A DNA stretch of 18,084 nt from Candidatus Aminicenantes bacterium UBA2199 (GTDB lineage: Bacteria > Acidobacteriota > Aminicenantia > UBA2199). The DNA is taken from positions 1 through 18,084 of the forward strand of contig DCVB01000007.1 of assembly GCA_002327965.1 (NCBI GenBank), written 5' to 3'. Below the pieces are notes generated by a model. It saw only the letters and a program-made list of their open reading frames with translations, did not search any database and was not told the origin of the DNA. Positions 1 through 7,623 of the stretch are shown here, piece by piece (within the stretch, counting starts at the first letter, position 1; the number at the start of each line of letters is the position of its first letter). The translations under genes and the position numbers were made by a program.

Positions 1-822
1 GTGGCCGTGGTCAGCAAGCCCTTCCTCTTCGAGAAGGAGCGCCGGATGCGCGTGGCCGAGGACGGCATCCGCAAGCTGAAGGAGAACGTCGACGCCATCA
101 TCGTCATTCCCAACCAGAAGCTGCTCGAGCTCGGCGACGCCAACATCACCTACAAGAACGCCTACAAGAAAGCCGACGAGGTCCTGCTGCAGGCCGTGCG
201 CGGCATCGCCGACATCATTTCCTCCACCGGCGTGCAGAACGTCGATTTCGCCGATGTCAAAGCCACCATGGCCATCCGCGGCGTCACCCTGATGGGCACC
301 GGCGAGGCCAAGGGCGACAACCGGGCCGAGGAGGCCGCCAACCGCGCCCTGAACTCGCCGCTGCTGGACAATCAGTCGATCAGCGGCGCCACCGGCATCC
401 TGTACAACATCACCGCCTCGGCCAGCCTGACCATGAGCGAGATCGAGAAAATATCCGACCTGATCACCAAGAACGCCGACCCCGACGCCACCATCAAATT
501 CGGGGTGATCGAGGACGCGGACGCCGGCGACGCGCTGCGGGTGACCGTGATCGCCACCGGCTTCCGCGAGGGCCGGCACGAGGCCCAGGGGCGCGCCAAG
601 TCGCCGACGCCGGCCTTCGTGCCCATCGAGCCGGCCTATCGCCAGCCGACGCCCCAGGGGCAGATGTTCCTCGGCCAGAGCCGCCCGGGCAGCAGCGGCG
701 TCGACCTGCGCAACTACGTCAACGACGGCAACATGCCCAACATGACCCACGGCCCGGAGAGTTTCGATGATCCGCTGGACGTGCCGACCTTCCAGCGCCT
801 GAACCCGATCAAGAAAAAATGA
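1..822 (+). CDS. ftsZ: Cell division protein FtsZ, C-terminal part (5' end outside window)
   Basis: The tubulin-like GTPase that polymerises into the cytoplasmic division ring. The window opens inside the gene: the first codon, GTG, is an internal Val of the conserved AVV(S/T)KPF stretch, which lies about 140 residues into E. coli FtsZ, so the GTPase N-terminus is missing. The remaining 273 residues contain the family signatures VDAIIVIPNQKLL, the NVDFADVKATM helix, GEDRAEEAA-like GDNRAEEAANRA, and the DALRVTVIATGF strand. A variable linker rich in Pro, Gln and Gly follows. The C-terminal conserved peptide LDVPTFQR and a basic tail (NPIKKK) close it; this peptide binds partners such as FtsA in known species. 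The stop codon overlaps the hutI ATG by 4 nt (ATGA), so it is the first visible gene of a long operon. Identity is secure; the start is not visible. Confidence 0.97.
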   Translation: MAVVSKPFLFEKERRMRVAEDGIRKLKENVDAIIVIPNQKLLELGDANITYKNAYKKADEVLLQAVRGIADIISSTGVQNVDFADVKATMAIRGVTLMGTGEAKGDNRAEEAANRALNSPLLDNQSISGATGILYNITASASLTMSEIEKISDLITKNADPDATIKFGVIEDADAGDALRVTVIATGFREGRHEAQGRAKSPTPAFVPIEPAYRQPTPQGQMFLGQSRPGSSGVDLRNYVNDGNMPNMTHGPESFDDPLDVPTFQRLNPIKKK

Positions 823-2117
823 TCGCCGCCGACACCCTGGTCCGCAATATCGGCCAGCTGGTCAACCCCGGTTCCGACCGCGTGGCGCGCGGAGGCGAGG
901 CGAACGCACTGCGCGTGGAACATGGCGTCTGCATCGCCGCCAAGGAGGGGCGCATCTGCTTCATCGGCCCGGAAAAACAGCTGGCGCGAACCTGTCGCCT
1001 CGAGCCGGGCGGGCTGGAGCTGGACGCAAAGGGCCGGGTCGCCCTGCCGGGGCTGGTCGACCCGCACACGCACCTGCCGTTCGCGGGCACGCGCCAGGAC
1101 GAGTTCCAGCAGAAGCTGCAGGGGGTGAGCTACCAGGAGATCGCCGCGCGCGGCGGCGGCATCCACAGCACGGTGCGCAGCACCCGCGAGATCCCTCTCG
1201 ACGAGCTGGTCGAAACCTGCCGCCGGCGCCTGGACCGGATGCTGCTGGCCGGCACCACCACCGTGGAGGCCAAGAGCGGTTACGGCCTGGACCTGGAGAC
1301 CGAAATGAAGCAGCTGCGGGCGCTGCAGGCGCTTTCCGGGCGTCACCCCGTGGCCATCGTGCCCACGTTCATGGGCGCCCACGAGGTTCCCGGCGAATTC
1401 CGCGGCCGCAACCGCGACTACCTCGATCTGCTGCTGGAAACCGTGCTGCCCCGGGTGCGGCAGGAGCGCCTGGCCGCATTCGTGGACATCTTCTGCGAGC
1501 AGGGCTATTTCTCCTACGAGGAAAGCGAAGCCTACCTGTCACGGGCCGCCGCCATGGGGTTCCGCATCAAGATGCATGCCGATGAATTCACTTCCAACGG
1601 CGCCGCCGAGCTGGCCGCCCGGCTGGGCGCCGTTTCGGCCGAGCACCTGATCGCCATCCGCGACGACGAGATCGCCGCCATCGCCGCCTCCGAAACCGCC
1701 TGCGTGCTGCTGCCCGGCGTCTCGTTCTTCCTGCGCCTCGGGAGCTACGCGCCGGCGCGGAAGATCCTGGACGCGGGCGGCATCGTGGCCCTGGGCAGCG
1801 ATTTCAACCCCGGCAGCTCGATGATCTCCTCGCAGCTGTTCATCTTCCACCTGGGCGTCTTCCAGCTGGGGCTGACCATCGAGCAGGCGCTGAACGCGGT
1901 CACCATCAACGCCGCCTATGCCGCCGACCGCCAGAGACAGGCCGGCTCGCTGGCCGTGGGCAAGGACCTGGACCTGCTGCTGCTCGACATCCCTGATTAC
2001 CAGTACCTCGCCTATCACCCGGGCATCGACCCGCTGCGCACCGTATTGAAATCCGGACGGGTCGTGGTCGACGACCGGCGGGTCGTCAACCCGGCCGGGC
2101 CGCAGGAGAAGCCATGA
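819..2117 (+). CDS. hutI: Imidazolonepropionase
   Basis: Third enzyme of histidine degradation: a cytoplasmic amidohydrolase that hydrolyses 4-imidazolone-5-propanoate to N-formimino-glutamate. The 432-residue length is close to family size (about 400-420). Visible family features are the metal-binding HxH in DPHTHLPFAG (H83, H85), the GGGIHSTVRSTR loop, AKSGYGLD, the metal-ligand histidine in KMHADEF (H253), SAEHL (H276) and the aspartate in GSDFNPGS (D328). The start is set by the ATGA overlap with ftsZ; there is no clear Shine-Dalgarno sequence, which suggests translational coupling. It again overlaps the next gene by ATGA. No hutH, hutU or hutG is in this window, so its partners must be elsewhere or the enzyme works on imported intermediates. 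Co-transcription with ftsZ is unusual. The function call is strong. Confidence 0.95.
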   Translation: MIAADTLVRNIGQLVNPGSDRVARGGEANALRVEHGVCIAAKEGRICFIGPEKQLARTCRLEPGGLELDAKGRVALPGLVDPHTHLPFAGTRQDEFQQKLQGVSYQEIAARGGGIHSTVRSTREIPLDELVETCRRRLDRMLLAGTTTVEAKSGYGLDLETEMKQLRALQALSGRHPVAIVPTFMGAHEVPGEFRGRNRDYLDLLLETVLPRVRQERLAAFVDIFCEQGYFSYEESEAYLSRAAAMGFRIKMHADEFTSNGAAELAARLGAVSAEHLIAIRDDEIAAIAASETACVLLPGVSFFLRLGSYAPARKILDAGGIVALGSDFNPGSSMISSQLFIFHLGVFQLGLTIEQALNAVTINAAYAADRQRQAGSLAVGKDLDLLLLDIPDYQYLAYHPGIDPLRTVLKSGRVVVDDRRVVNPAGPQEKP

Positions 2118-2914
2118 TCCGCACACCCGTCGTGGCCGGGCACTTTTACCCGGCAACCCGCCAGGCGCTGGAACGCGAGCTGCAGCAACTGCTGCCGCCG
2201 GGCGGCGAGCGCCGCCGCGCCCTGGGCCTGCTGGCGCCCCACGCCGGCTACGTCTACTCCGGCCGCTGCGCCGGCCTGGGCTATGCCCGGGTGGAGCTCG
2301 GCGAAACGGTCATCCTGCTGGGGGTCAACCACCGTGGCGTCGGGGCGGAGCTGGCCGTCGACGGCAACGATCACTGGCAGACGCCCCTGGGCCTGGTGGA
2401 GGTCGACTCCGGGCTGCGCTCGCGCCTGATCGCTTCCTCGCCCCTGTTCCGCGTCGACAGCGATGCCGGGCGCCTGGAGCATTCCCTGGAGGTGCAGGTG
2501 CCGTTCATCCAGCATGCCGCCCCGGGAGCGCGCATCCTGCCCGTCACCGTCGGCGCCCAGCGCCTGGAGGACCTGCTGGAGGCCGGGGCCGGGATCGGGG
2601 AACTGTTCCGCAACCACGCCGGGCTGACGATGATCGCCTCCAGCGACATGAGCCATTACATCGCGGCCGAACGCGCCCGCGAGCTGGACTTCCTGGCCAT
2701 CGAGCGCATGCTGCAGCTGGATGCCGAGGGGCTCTACCGGGTCGTCCGCGACCGGCGCATCTCCATGTGCGGCGTGGCGCCGGCGGTGATCATGCTCAGC
2801 GCGGCCCGGCGGGCCGGCGCCTCGCAGGCGGAACTGGTCTGCTACGCGAACTCGGGCGAAGCGTCGGGGGACATGGACGAAGTGGTCGGCTACGCCAGCC
2901 TGGTCGTCCGTTGA
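2114..2914 (+). CDS. amrB: AmmeMemoRadiSam system protein B (Memo-like family)
   Basis: A 266-residue Memo-family protein, related to the class III extradiol dioxygenase fold and to human MEMO1. The bacterial role is not firmly established. In many genomes it is found beside an AMMECR1-domain protein and a radical SAM protein, neither of which lies in this window. Family landmarks are an N-terminal TPVVAGHFYP, the LLAPHAGYVYSG motif (H43), NHRG (H73), the conserved LEHSLEVQVPF stretch (about 121-131), SSDMSHY (H181) and the late cysteine in SMCGVAP (C219). H43, H73 and C219 sit where the MEMO1 metal ligands lie. The start overlaps the hutI stop (ATGA) and has an AGGAGA ribosome site at 2104-2109. 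pcnB begins 11 nt after its stop. Confidence 0.9.
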   Translation: MIRTPVVAGHFYPATRQALERELQQLLPPGGERRRALGLLAPHAGYVYSGRCAGLGYARVELGETVILLGVNHRGVGAELAVDGNDHWQTPLGLVEVDSGLRSRLIASSPLFRVDSDAGRLEHSLEVQVPFIQHAAPGARILPVTVGAQRLEDLLEAGAGIGELFRNHAGLTMIASSDMSHYIAAERARELDFLAIERMLQLDAEGLYRVVRDRRISMCGVAPAVIMLSAARRAGASQAELVCYANSGEASGDMDEVVGYASLVVR

Positions 2915-2925
2915 GCGGGCCGGGC

Positions 2926-4191
2926 ATGGAGGAGACGCGGCCCGCAGCCCCCGGCAGGGGCGGCCCCCTCATCCTGCCCCGGGCCGAGCACTCGCTCTCG
3001 CGGCGCGACATCGATCCCGATGCCCTCAAGATCCTGTTCCGCCTGCAGCGCCTGGGCTTCACCGCCTACCTGACCGGCGGCGCGGTGCGCGACATGCTGC
3101 TGGGTCGCAAGCCGAAGGATTTCGACATCGCCACCGATGCCCGGCCCAACCAGATCCGCAAATACTTCGCCAACGCCTTCATCATCGGCCGCCGCTTCCG
3201 CCTGGCGCATATCCGCTTCCGCGGCGGCAAGGTCGTCGAAGTGGCGACCTTCCGCAGCGATCCCCCGCCGCCGCCTGAGGGCGGCGCGGGCGGGAGCGCG
3301 CCGCTGTACGTTTTCGGCACGCCGGAGCAGGACGCCTGGCGCCGCGACATCACCGTCAACGCCCTGTTCTACGACCCGACCACGGCGTCGGTCATCGACC
3401 ATGTCGGCGGCGTGGCCGACCTGCGCCAGGGCCGCATCCGGGTCATCGGCGACGCGGGGGCGCGGTTCCGCGAGGACCCGGTGCGCGTCTGGCGGGTGAT
3501 CCGCTATGCGGCCCGGCTCGGTTTCGCCATCGACGGGGAGCTCGCCGCGGCCATCCGCGCGCAGCGCGAGCTGCTGGGCGGCTGTTCGCAGGCCCGCCTG
3601 TACGAGGAATTCTCCAAGGACCTGCTGGGCGCGCGGGCCCGGGACGTGTTCGCCTTGCACCGCGAGTTCGGCATATTGCGCCTGCTGCTCGGCGGCATCG
3701 GCGAGGCGCTGGAAAACGACGGGCGCATGTTCGCCGCTTCCCTCGCCCTGCTGGCCGTCGCCGACGCCGAAAAGGAGGCCGGCCGGGCGCCGGGGCTGGA
3801 TGAGCTCGTGGCCCTGCTGCTCTGGCCCTGGGCCGGGCCGCGGCTGGGCACGGGCGGGCCCGATCCCTTCCCGCTGCTGAAAAAGGCCTTCCTGGACGCC
3901 GGCATGGTCGTGTCGCTGCCCAAGGGGCTGCGGGCGCAGGTCATCGACGTCCTGGCCCTGGCCGTCCGCCTGCTGCGCGCCCTGGGCGACGGCAACATGC
4001 GCTGGTCGGTCCGCCAGCGTCCGAACTATGAGCCGGCTTCGCGGCTGTGCTTCATGATCACCCAGGGACGGGTGCCGGAGGAAGGGGAATCGTTCGAACT
4101 GCTCTTCCAGAAGGCGTTTCCCGGCCGGCCCCCCATGGGCGGCGGGCGGCCGCGCCGCCGGCGCCGCCGCAGGCCGGTGACCCCCCAGTGA
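2926..4191 (+). CDS. pcnB: Poly(A) polymerase I
   Basis: Adds 3' poly(A) tails to RNAs, which in bacteria promotes their decay; it acts in the cytoplasm. The nucleotidyltransferase head shows the GGAVRD motif (51-56) and the catalytic DFD (65-67). IIGRRFRLAHIRF (about 86-98) matches the poly(A)-polymerase-specific signature rather than a CCA-adding enzyme. RRDITVNALFYDP and REDPVRVWRVIRYAARLG, the RNA-binding region, follow. The protein ends in a very basic tail with seven arginines in a row, as in other PcnB proteins. I chose the ATG at 2926, giving 421 residues, instead of an in-frame start at 2767 inside amrB, because the extra 53 residues are low-complexity shadow sequence and the 11-nt gap suits the operon. 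No strong ribosome site is seen. Confidence 0.93.
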   Translation: MEETRPAAPGRGGPLILPRAEHSLSRRDIDPDALKILFRLQRLGFTAYLTGGAVRDMLLGRKPKDFDIATDARPNQIRKYFANAFIIGRRFRLAHIRFRGGKVVEVATFRSDPPPPPEGGAGGSAPLYVFGTPEQDAWRRDITVNALFYDPTTASVIDHVGGVADLRQGRIRVIGDAGARFREDPVRVWRVIRYAARLGFAIDGELAAAIRAQRELLGGCSQARLYEEFSKDLLGARARDVFALHREFGILRLLLGGIGEALENDGRMFAASLALLAVADAEKEAGRAPGLDELVALLLWPWAGPRLGTGGPDPFPLLKKAFLDAGMVVSLPKGLRAQVIDVLALAVRLLRALGDGNMRWSVRQRPNYEPASRLCFMITQGRVPEEGESFELLFQKAFPGRPPMGGGRPRRRRRRRPVTPQ

Positions 4192-4219
4192 GCCGCCTGC
4201 AGGCGGCCGGGGAGGCCGC

Positions 4220-4951
4220 ATGAGCGATCTGTCCCAACGGCCTTTCATCCGCGTCATCGACCGCTGGTTCTCGGCGGCCAACGACGCCATCAACGGCATC
4301 CTGCAGGCCGCCAGGACGCAGCGTCATCTGAAGTTCCACCTGTCGGCGGCGTTCGCCGTCCTGCTGCTCAGCTTCAGCCTGGAAATGGACCGGTACGAGT
4401 TCGCCCTGATCGCCCTGGTCACCCTGCTGGTCATCGTCGCCGAGATGTTCAACTCGGCCCTGGAGGCCGCCGTCGATCTCGCCGTTCAGGAATATCGCGA
4501 ACTGGCGCGCAAAGCCAAGGACATCGCGGCGGGGGCCGTGCTGATCTCGGCCGTCGGCGCCCTGGTGGTCGCTTACCTGATCCTGGGTCCGCATATCGCC
4601 AGGGTCTGCCAAGGGCTTTACCGCGTGCCGCGCCACGCGGCCGGGAACATCGCCATCCTGGCCGTGATCATGATCATGCTGGCGGTGATCCTGATCAAGT
4701 CCCGTTCCGGCAGCCCCTTTCCCCTGCGCGGCGGCTTTCCCAGCGGCCATGCGGCGACGGCTTTTTCGCTCTGGGTCTCGCTGCTGCACGTCACCGCCAG
4801 CCCCTGGCTGATCGGAACGGGCCTGCTGGCGGCCGCGCTGACGGGCATCCTGCGCCAGCGCCGCGGCATCCACACCTGGCGCGATGTCATTTTCGGCGCC
4901 CTGCTGGGCGCGGCCGTCACCCTGATCCTGTTCCGCGTGTTCCACCGCTAA
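4220..4951 (+). CDS. DgkA-like lipid kinase fused to a PAP2 phosphatase
   Basis: A 243-residue integral membrane protein with two domains. Residues 1-125 match the DgkA family (diacylglycerol or undecaprenol kinase): EMFNSALEAAVDL (E75, N78, E82) and EYRELARKAKDIAAGAVL are its core active-site helices. Residues 135-243 are a PAP2 phosphatase: motif 2 is GGFPSGHAA (174-177 PSGH) and motif 3 is R-x5-H-x3-D (R212, H218, D222) with Leu replacing the usual Ser. Motif 1 (KSRSGSPFP, about 160-168) is degenerate and lacks the usual Arg-Pro. In one chain a kinase and a phosphatase would act on lipid head groups, plausibly the undecaprenyl carrier used in cell-wall synthesis; the substrate is inferred. 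A GGGGAGG ribosome site at 4209-4215 supports the start. It is the last gene of the ftsZ-hutI-amrB-pcnB run. Confidence 0.88.
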   Translation: MSDLSQRPFIRVIDRWFSAANDAINGILQAARTQRHLKFHLSAAFAVLLLSFSLEMDRYEFALIALVTLLVIVAEMFNSALEAAVDLAVQEYRELARKAKDIAAGAVLISAVGALVVAYLILGPHIARVCQGLYRVPRHAAGNIAILAVIMIMLAVILIKSRSGSPFPLRGGFPSGHAATAFSLWVSLLHVTASPWLIGTGLLAAALTGILRQRRGIHTWRDVIFGALLGAAVTLILFRVFHR

Positions 4952-4971
4952 GCCGTCGGTTTTCATTTCCT

Positions 4972-5042
4972 GGCGCAAGGCTTTCAGGCAGGAAGACAGG
5001 GGGACAGTGACCGAAAAGCATTTGTCGTTCCTGCCTTGCGCC
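4972..5042. repeat. Interrupted inverted repeat downstream of the DgkA-PAP2 gene
   Basis: The right arm TTCCTGCCTTGCGCC (5028-5042) pairs with two left blocks, GGCGCAAGG (4972-4980) and CAGGAA (4989-4994), separated by an 8-nt bulge. The inner block can be extended to a 9-bp perfect pairing (4986-4994 with 5028-5036). No T-run follows on either strand, so it is not a standard intrinsic terminator. It may be an RNA-stabilising or REP-like structure at the operon end. Confidence 0.55.
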
Positions 5043-5082
5043 TTGCAGCTCATGCCTGGCTCGAGATCATTCCCGCGACTCC

Positions 5083-5111
5083 TTGACGCTGGCGGCGCTT
5101 TCGCCTATAAT
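5083..5111 (+). promoter_or_regulatory. Sigma70-type promoter for the lipoprotein gene
   Basis: TTGACG (5083-5088), a 17-bp spacer, and a perfect TATAAT (5106-5111). Only nine pyrimidines separate the -10 box from the ATG at 5121. The first available purine for transcription start is the A of that ATG, so the mRNA is probably leaderless. No Shine-Dalgarno sequence is present. Confidence 0.8.
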
Positions 5112-5120
5112 TTTTCCTTC

Positions 5121-6482
5121 ATGAAAGCCCAATCGATCCTGCTGCTGGCCATTTTCGCCCTCTCCGCCGCCTGTTCGCGGACGCGGCCGGTGCTGATCCC
5201 CGAGATCAGCCCGCCGCTCGCCCAGGAGGAGGTCTGTACCTGGACCGGGGCGCCGGCCTGGGACTTTCTTTTTCCCTGCGTCAACGGGGTGGGCTGGATC
5301 GACGCTGCGGGGAAAATCGTCGTCTGCGACGTCGAAACAAAAAAGATCACGGAGGTCTATGCCGTTCCCTTCGTTGTCACGGTTCCGCCCTTCCTCCAGG
5401 GCGACCTGCTGGTGCTCCAGGACAAGGCCTCCGACCGGCTCCTGATCTATGACCTGGCCGAGCGGTCGCTGAAGTTCGACGCCTCGGGGCTGGGCGCCCG
5501 GCAGGTGCTGGGCGTCGACGCCGACTGCCTGGTCTATCACGACAGCGGTCAGTTGTCCGTGAATTTCTGGAAACGATCGGGCGCCGTTTTCCGCAGCGAG
5601 GAGAAGGCGGAGCGGTTTTTCAATTGCTTTTTCTCCCCGGAGCGGATACTGATCCTGACCCCGGAGCGGCTGCGGACGTTCCGGAAAAAGAGCGGCCGCT
5701 TCGAAAGCGAACCCCTGCCTCAGCCGGCCGTCTCCCCGTTCCTCTTCTTTGCGGAACACCTTTATTACGGCGCCGGCGAACGGTTCCTGGTGAAATATTC
5801 CCTTGAAAAAAAGAAGCTGATCTGGAAGTTGAAGCTGGGCCAGGCCCTTCTACGGCAGCCCCTGGCTTTTGCCGGCACCATCGTGGCCAGCCCGGAGGAC
5901 CGGAACCTGCTGCAGGTGAACCGGCGCGGCAGCATCCTCTGGTGGCAGGGCCTGGGTTCGGCGCTGAGTTTTGACCTGCTGCCCATGAACGAGAACCTGG
6001 CCGCCGTGCTGCTGAACCGCAAGATCAAGTTCGTTGACCCGCGCCGCCGGCAGGTGACCCCGTTCCCGGGCGCGGCCCGGTTGCTCGGCCCGCCGCTGGC
6101 CTGGCGCGGAGACCTGTACTTCATGGCCTGCGAGGAAGGAACCTGCCGTCTGCTGCGCCTGGGCAACCGCTATGGGGTCGAAATCGAGCTCGAGCCGGCC
6201 CCGGTGCGCTGGGCGGGGAGCTCGCTGCGCTTCTTCGTGAGCACGCAGAACCTGGTCGAGCCCAGCTGGGAATGCGTGATCCTCGACGCGCAGGGGGAGG
6301 CGGTGTTCAGCCGGAGCATGAAGGGAGAGGGCAAAACCCCCCTGGTGTGGGTGCCGCCGCAGGCCGGAACGTACATCATCCGTGTCCGGGCCAGGGGCCT
6401 GAACCGCGACGTCCAAAAGGAGATGTCCCTGCAGGTTCTCGATGCGCGGCAGGTCGTGCCCCGTTTTTATCTGCACTTCTGA
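5121..6482 (+). CDS. Exported lipoprotein, beta-propeller-like with C-terminal Ig-like domain; function unknown
   Basis: A 453-residue protein with a type II signal peptide: Lys-3-side charge, hydrophobic run, then LSAAC with C18 as the lipidated cysteine; the -3 residue is Ser, slightly off the ideal lipobox. The body consists of repeated beta-rich segments reminiscent of PQQ/WD-type propeller blades (for example LIYDLAERSLKFD, VKYSLEKKKLIWKLKLG, LLQVNRRGSILWWQGL), each alternating a readout strand with a short linker. Residues about 355-453 resemble an Ig-like or fibronectin-like module ending in AGTYIIRVRARG. I cannot assign a specific role. The start at 5121 is chosen over an in-frame upstream start at 5007 because the signal peptide begins there and the promoter -10 box lies only nine bases upstream. 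murB follows 67 nt downstream on the same strand, so the two may share a transcript. Confidence 0.8.
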   Translation: MKAQSILLLAIFALSAACSRTRPVLIPEISPPLAQEEVCTWTGAPAWDFLFPCVNGVGWIDAAGKIVVCDVETKKITEVYAVPFVVTVPPFLQGDLLVLQDKASDRLLIYDLAERSLKFDASGLGARQVLGVDADCLVYHDSGQLSVNFWKRSGAVFRSEEKAERFFNCFFSPERILILTPERLRTFRKKSGRFESEPLPQPAVSPFLFFAEHLYYGAGERFLVKYSLEKKKLIWKLKLGQALLRQPLAFAGTIVASPEDRNLLQVNRRGSILWWQGLGSALSFDLLPMNENLAAVLLNRKIKFVDPRRRQVTPFPGAARLLGPPLAWRGDLYFMACEEGTCRLLRLGNRYGVEIELEPAPVRWAGSSLRFFVSTQNLVEPSWECVILDAQGEAVFSRSMKGEGKTPLVWVPPQAGTYIIRVRARGLNRDVQKEMSLQVLDARQVVPRFYLHF

Positions 6483-6500
6483 AGGCCGGATGGAGGAGCG

Positions 6501-6548
6501 ATGAGAACAAGATGGCGGATCGTGCGCATGCGCATGCAGCGCGATTAG
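6501..6548 (+). CDS. Possible 15-residue Arg-rich leader ORF before murB
   Basis: ATG at 6501 follows a good ribosome site (GGAGG, 6492-6496) and encodes MRTRWRIVRMRMQRD, ending at TAG 6546-6548, one base before the murB ATG. murB itself has no Shine-Dalgarno sequence, so ribosomes ending here could reinitiate on murB. Six of the 15 residues are Arg. The ORF also covers the palindrome GCATGCGCATGC (6526-6537). Existence as a translated peptide is inference; it could be just a reinitiation device or chance. Confidence 0.4.
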   Translation: MRTRWRIVRMRMQRD

Positions 6549-6549
6549 C

Positions 6550-7497
6550 ATGTTCGCCGCCCTGGCCGCCTGGCTGCGTCAACGGCGCGTCCCCTTCCAG
6601 GAGAACGCGGCCATCGGCCCGCACCTGGTCCTGGGCATCGGCGGCGCGGTCCGCCTGCTGATCCGCCCGCGCGATGCCGGGCAGCGGCTCGTTGTGCTGC
6701 GGCATCTGGCCGGCGGCGGCGAAAGGCCGTACCTGGTCATCGGCGGCGGCTCCAACATCGCCTTCCCCGACGGTTTGGTCCAGGCCGCGGTGCTGCTGGC
6801 GCAGGGCGGGAAGACGCCGCCGGCGCCGCTCCTGTTCGCGGACGAGGGCGCGGTCGAGGTCGATGCCGGCATGCGCAACCAGCCGTTCCTCGCCTGGTGC
6901 GCGGCCAGCGGCGCCGGCGGGTTCGAATTCCTTTCCGGCATCCCCGGAACGCTGGGGGGCGCCGCCGCCGTCAACGCCGGGGCTTTCGGCCGCTCCATGT
7001 CGGACGTGCTGCTGGCGGCGGACATCGTCGACGGCCAGGGGCGCCAACGCCGGGTGAACGCCGCGCACTTCGGCTTCCGCTACCGCGACTCGAGCTTCAA
7101 GCTCGGGTGCGAGGCCCTGCTGACGCTGCGCCTGCGCCATGACCCCGGAAGCGGCGAAGCGATCGCCGCCAGGACCCGCGAGTACCTGGAATACCGCGTG
7201 ACGCGCCACCCGTCCTACCGCCTGGCCTCGGCCGGATGTTTTTTCAAGAACCCGCAGGTCGGGGGCGCGAAGATATCGGCCGGGAAGATCATCGAGGAGA
7301 GCGGGCTGAAGAACACGACGCTGGGCGCACTGGCCGTGGCCGCGGAACATGCCAACTTCCTGCTCAACCGCGGCGGCGGCACGTTTGCCGACCTGCAGCG
7401 GCTCGAGGAGAAGATTCGCGCCGCGGTGGCCGCGCGCACCGGGATCGTGCTGGAGCGGGAGGTGATCTATGTCTCTCCGGACGGGAAGAAATACTAG
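6550..7497 (+). CDS. murB: UDP-N-acetylenolpyruvoylglucosamine reductase
   Basis: FAD- and NADPH-dependent reductase that makes UDP-N-acetylmuramate, the second committed step of peptidoglycan precursor synthesis in the cytoplasm. The 315 residues contain the FAD-binding segments LGIGGAVRLL and VIGGGSNIAFPD (about 63-74), the GIPGTLGGAAAVNAGAFG loop (130-147), YRDSSFK (178-184), SAGCFFKNP (227-235) and the C-terminal LEREV carrying the conserved Glu. C230 occupies the position of the general-acid Ser of the E. coli enzyme; Cys at this site occurs in some MurB lineages. The N-terminal helix before QENAAIGPH is typical, supporting the ATG at 6550. It follows a short ORF that may couple its translation. 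No terminator is evident before the repeat island that starts directly after the stop. Confidence 0.95.
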   Translation: MFAALAAWLRQRRVPFQENAAIGPHLVLGIGGAVRLLIRPRDAGQRLVVLRHLAGGGERPYLVIGGGSNIAFPDGLVQAAVLLAQGGKTPPAPLLFADEGAVEVDAGMRNQPFLAWCAASGAGGFEFLSGIPGTLGGAAAVNAGAFGRSMSDVLLAADIVDGQGRQRRVNAAHFGFRYRDSSFKLGCEALLTLRLRHDPGSGEAIAARTREYLEYRVTRHPSYRLASAGCFFKNPQVGGAKISAGKIIEESGLKNTTLGALAVAAEHANFLLNRGGGTFADLQRLEEKIRAAVAARTGIVLEREVIYVSPDGKKY

Positions 7498-7500
7498 CCA

Positions 7501-7567
7501 GTGACAGTGTCAGTGACAGTGTCAGCAAGAAGGCAAAGTGGTAGTGATAGTGGTAGTGGTAGTCGGA
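7501..7567. repeat. Short tandem repeats: 12-bp GTGACAGTGTCA x2 and hexamer GTGGTA array
   Basis: Two perfect copies of GTGACAGTGTCA fill 7501-7524. Five hexamers of the GTGGTA type (GTGGTA, GTGATA, GTGGTA, GTGGTA, GTCGGA) fill 7538-7567. The stretch 7505-7529 has an exact 25-bp match in inverted orientation at 17983-18007 in the second island. Nothing coding is seen. Confidence 0.85.
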
Positions 7568-7623
7568 GCCAGGGAAATCGGTTGACGGCATACGGTTTAC
7601 GGGAAGAAACGAGGCAATACGAA

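Noticed and set aside
2767..2925. Upstream in-frame start for pcnB inside amrB
   Set aside because: The 53 added residues are low-complexity Arg/Gly shadow of amrB, and the ATG at 2926 gives the normal PcnB N-terminus.
5007..5120. Upstream in-frame start for the lipoprotein
   Set aside because: It would place the promoter inside the coding region and hide the signal peptide; the ATG at 5121 starts a proper lipoprotein signal.
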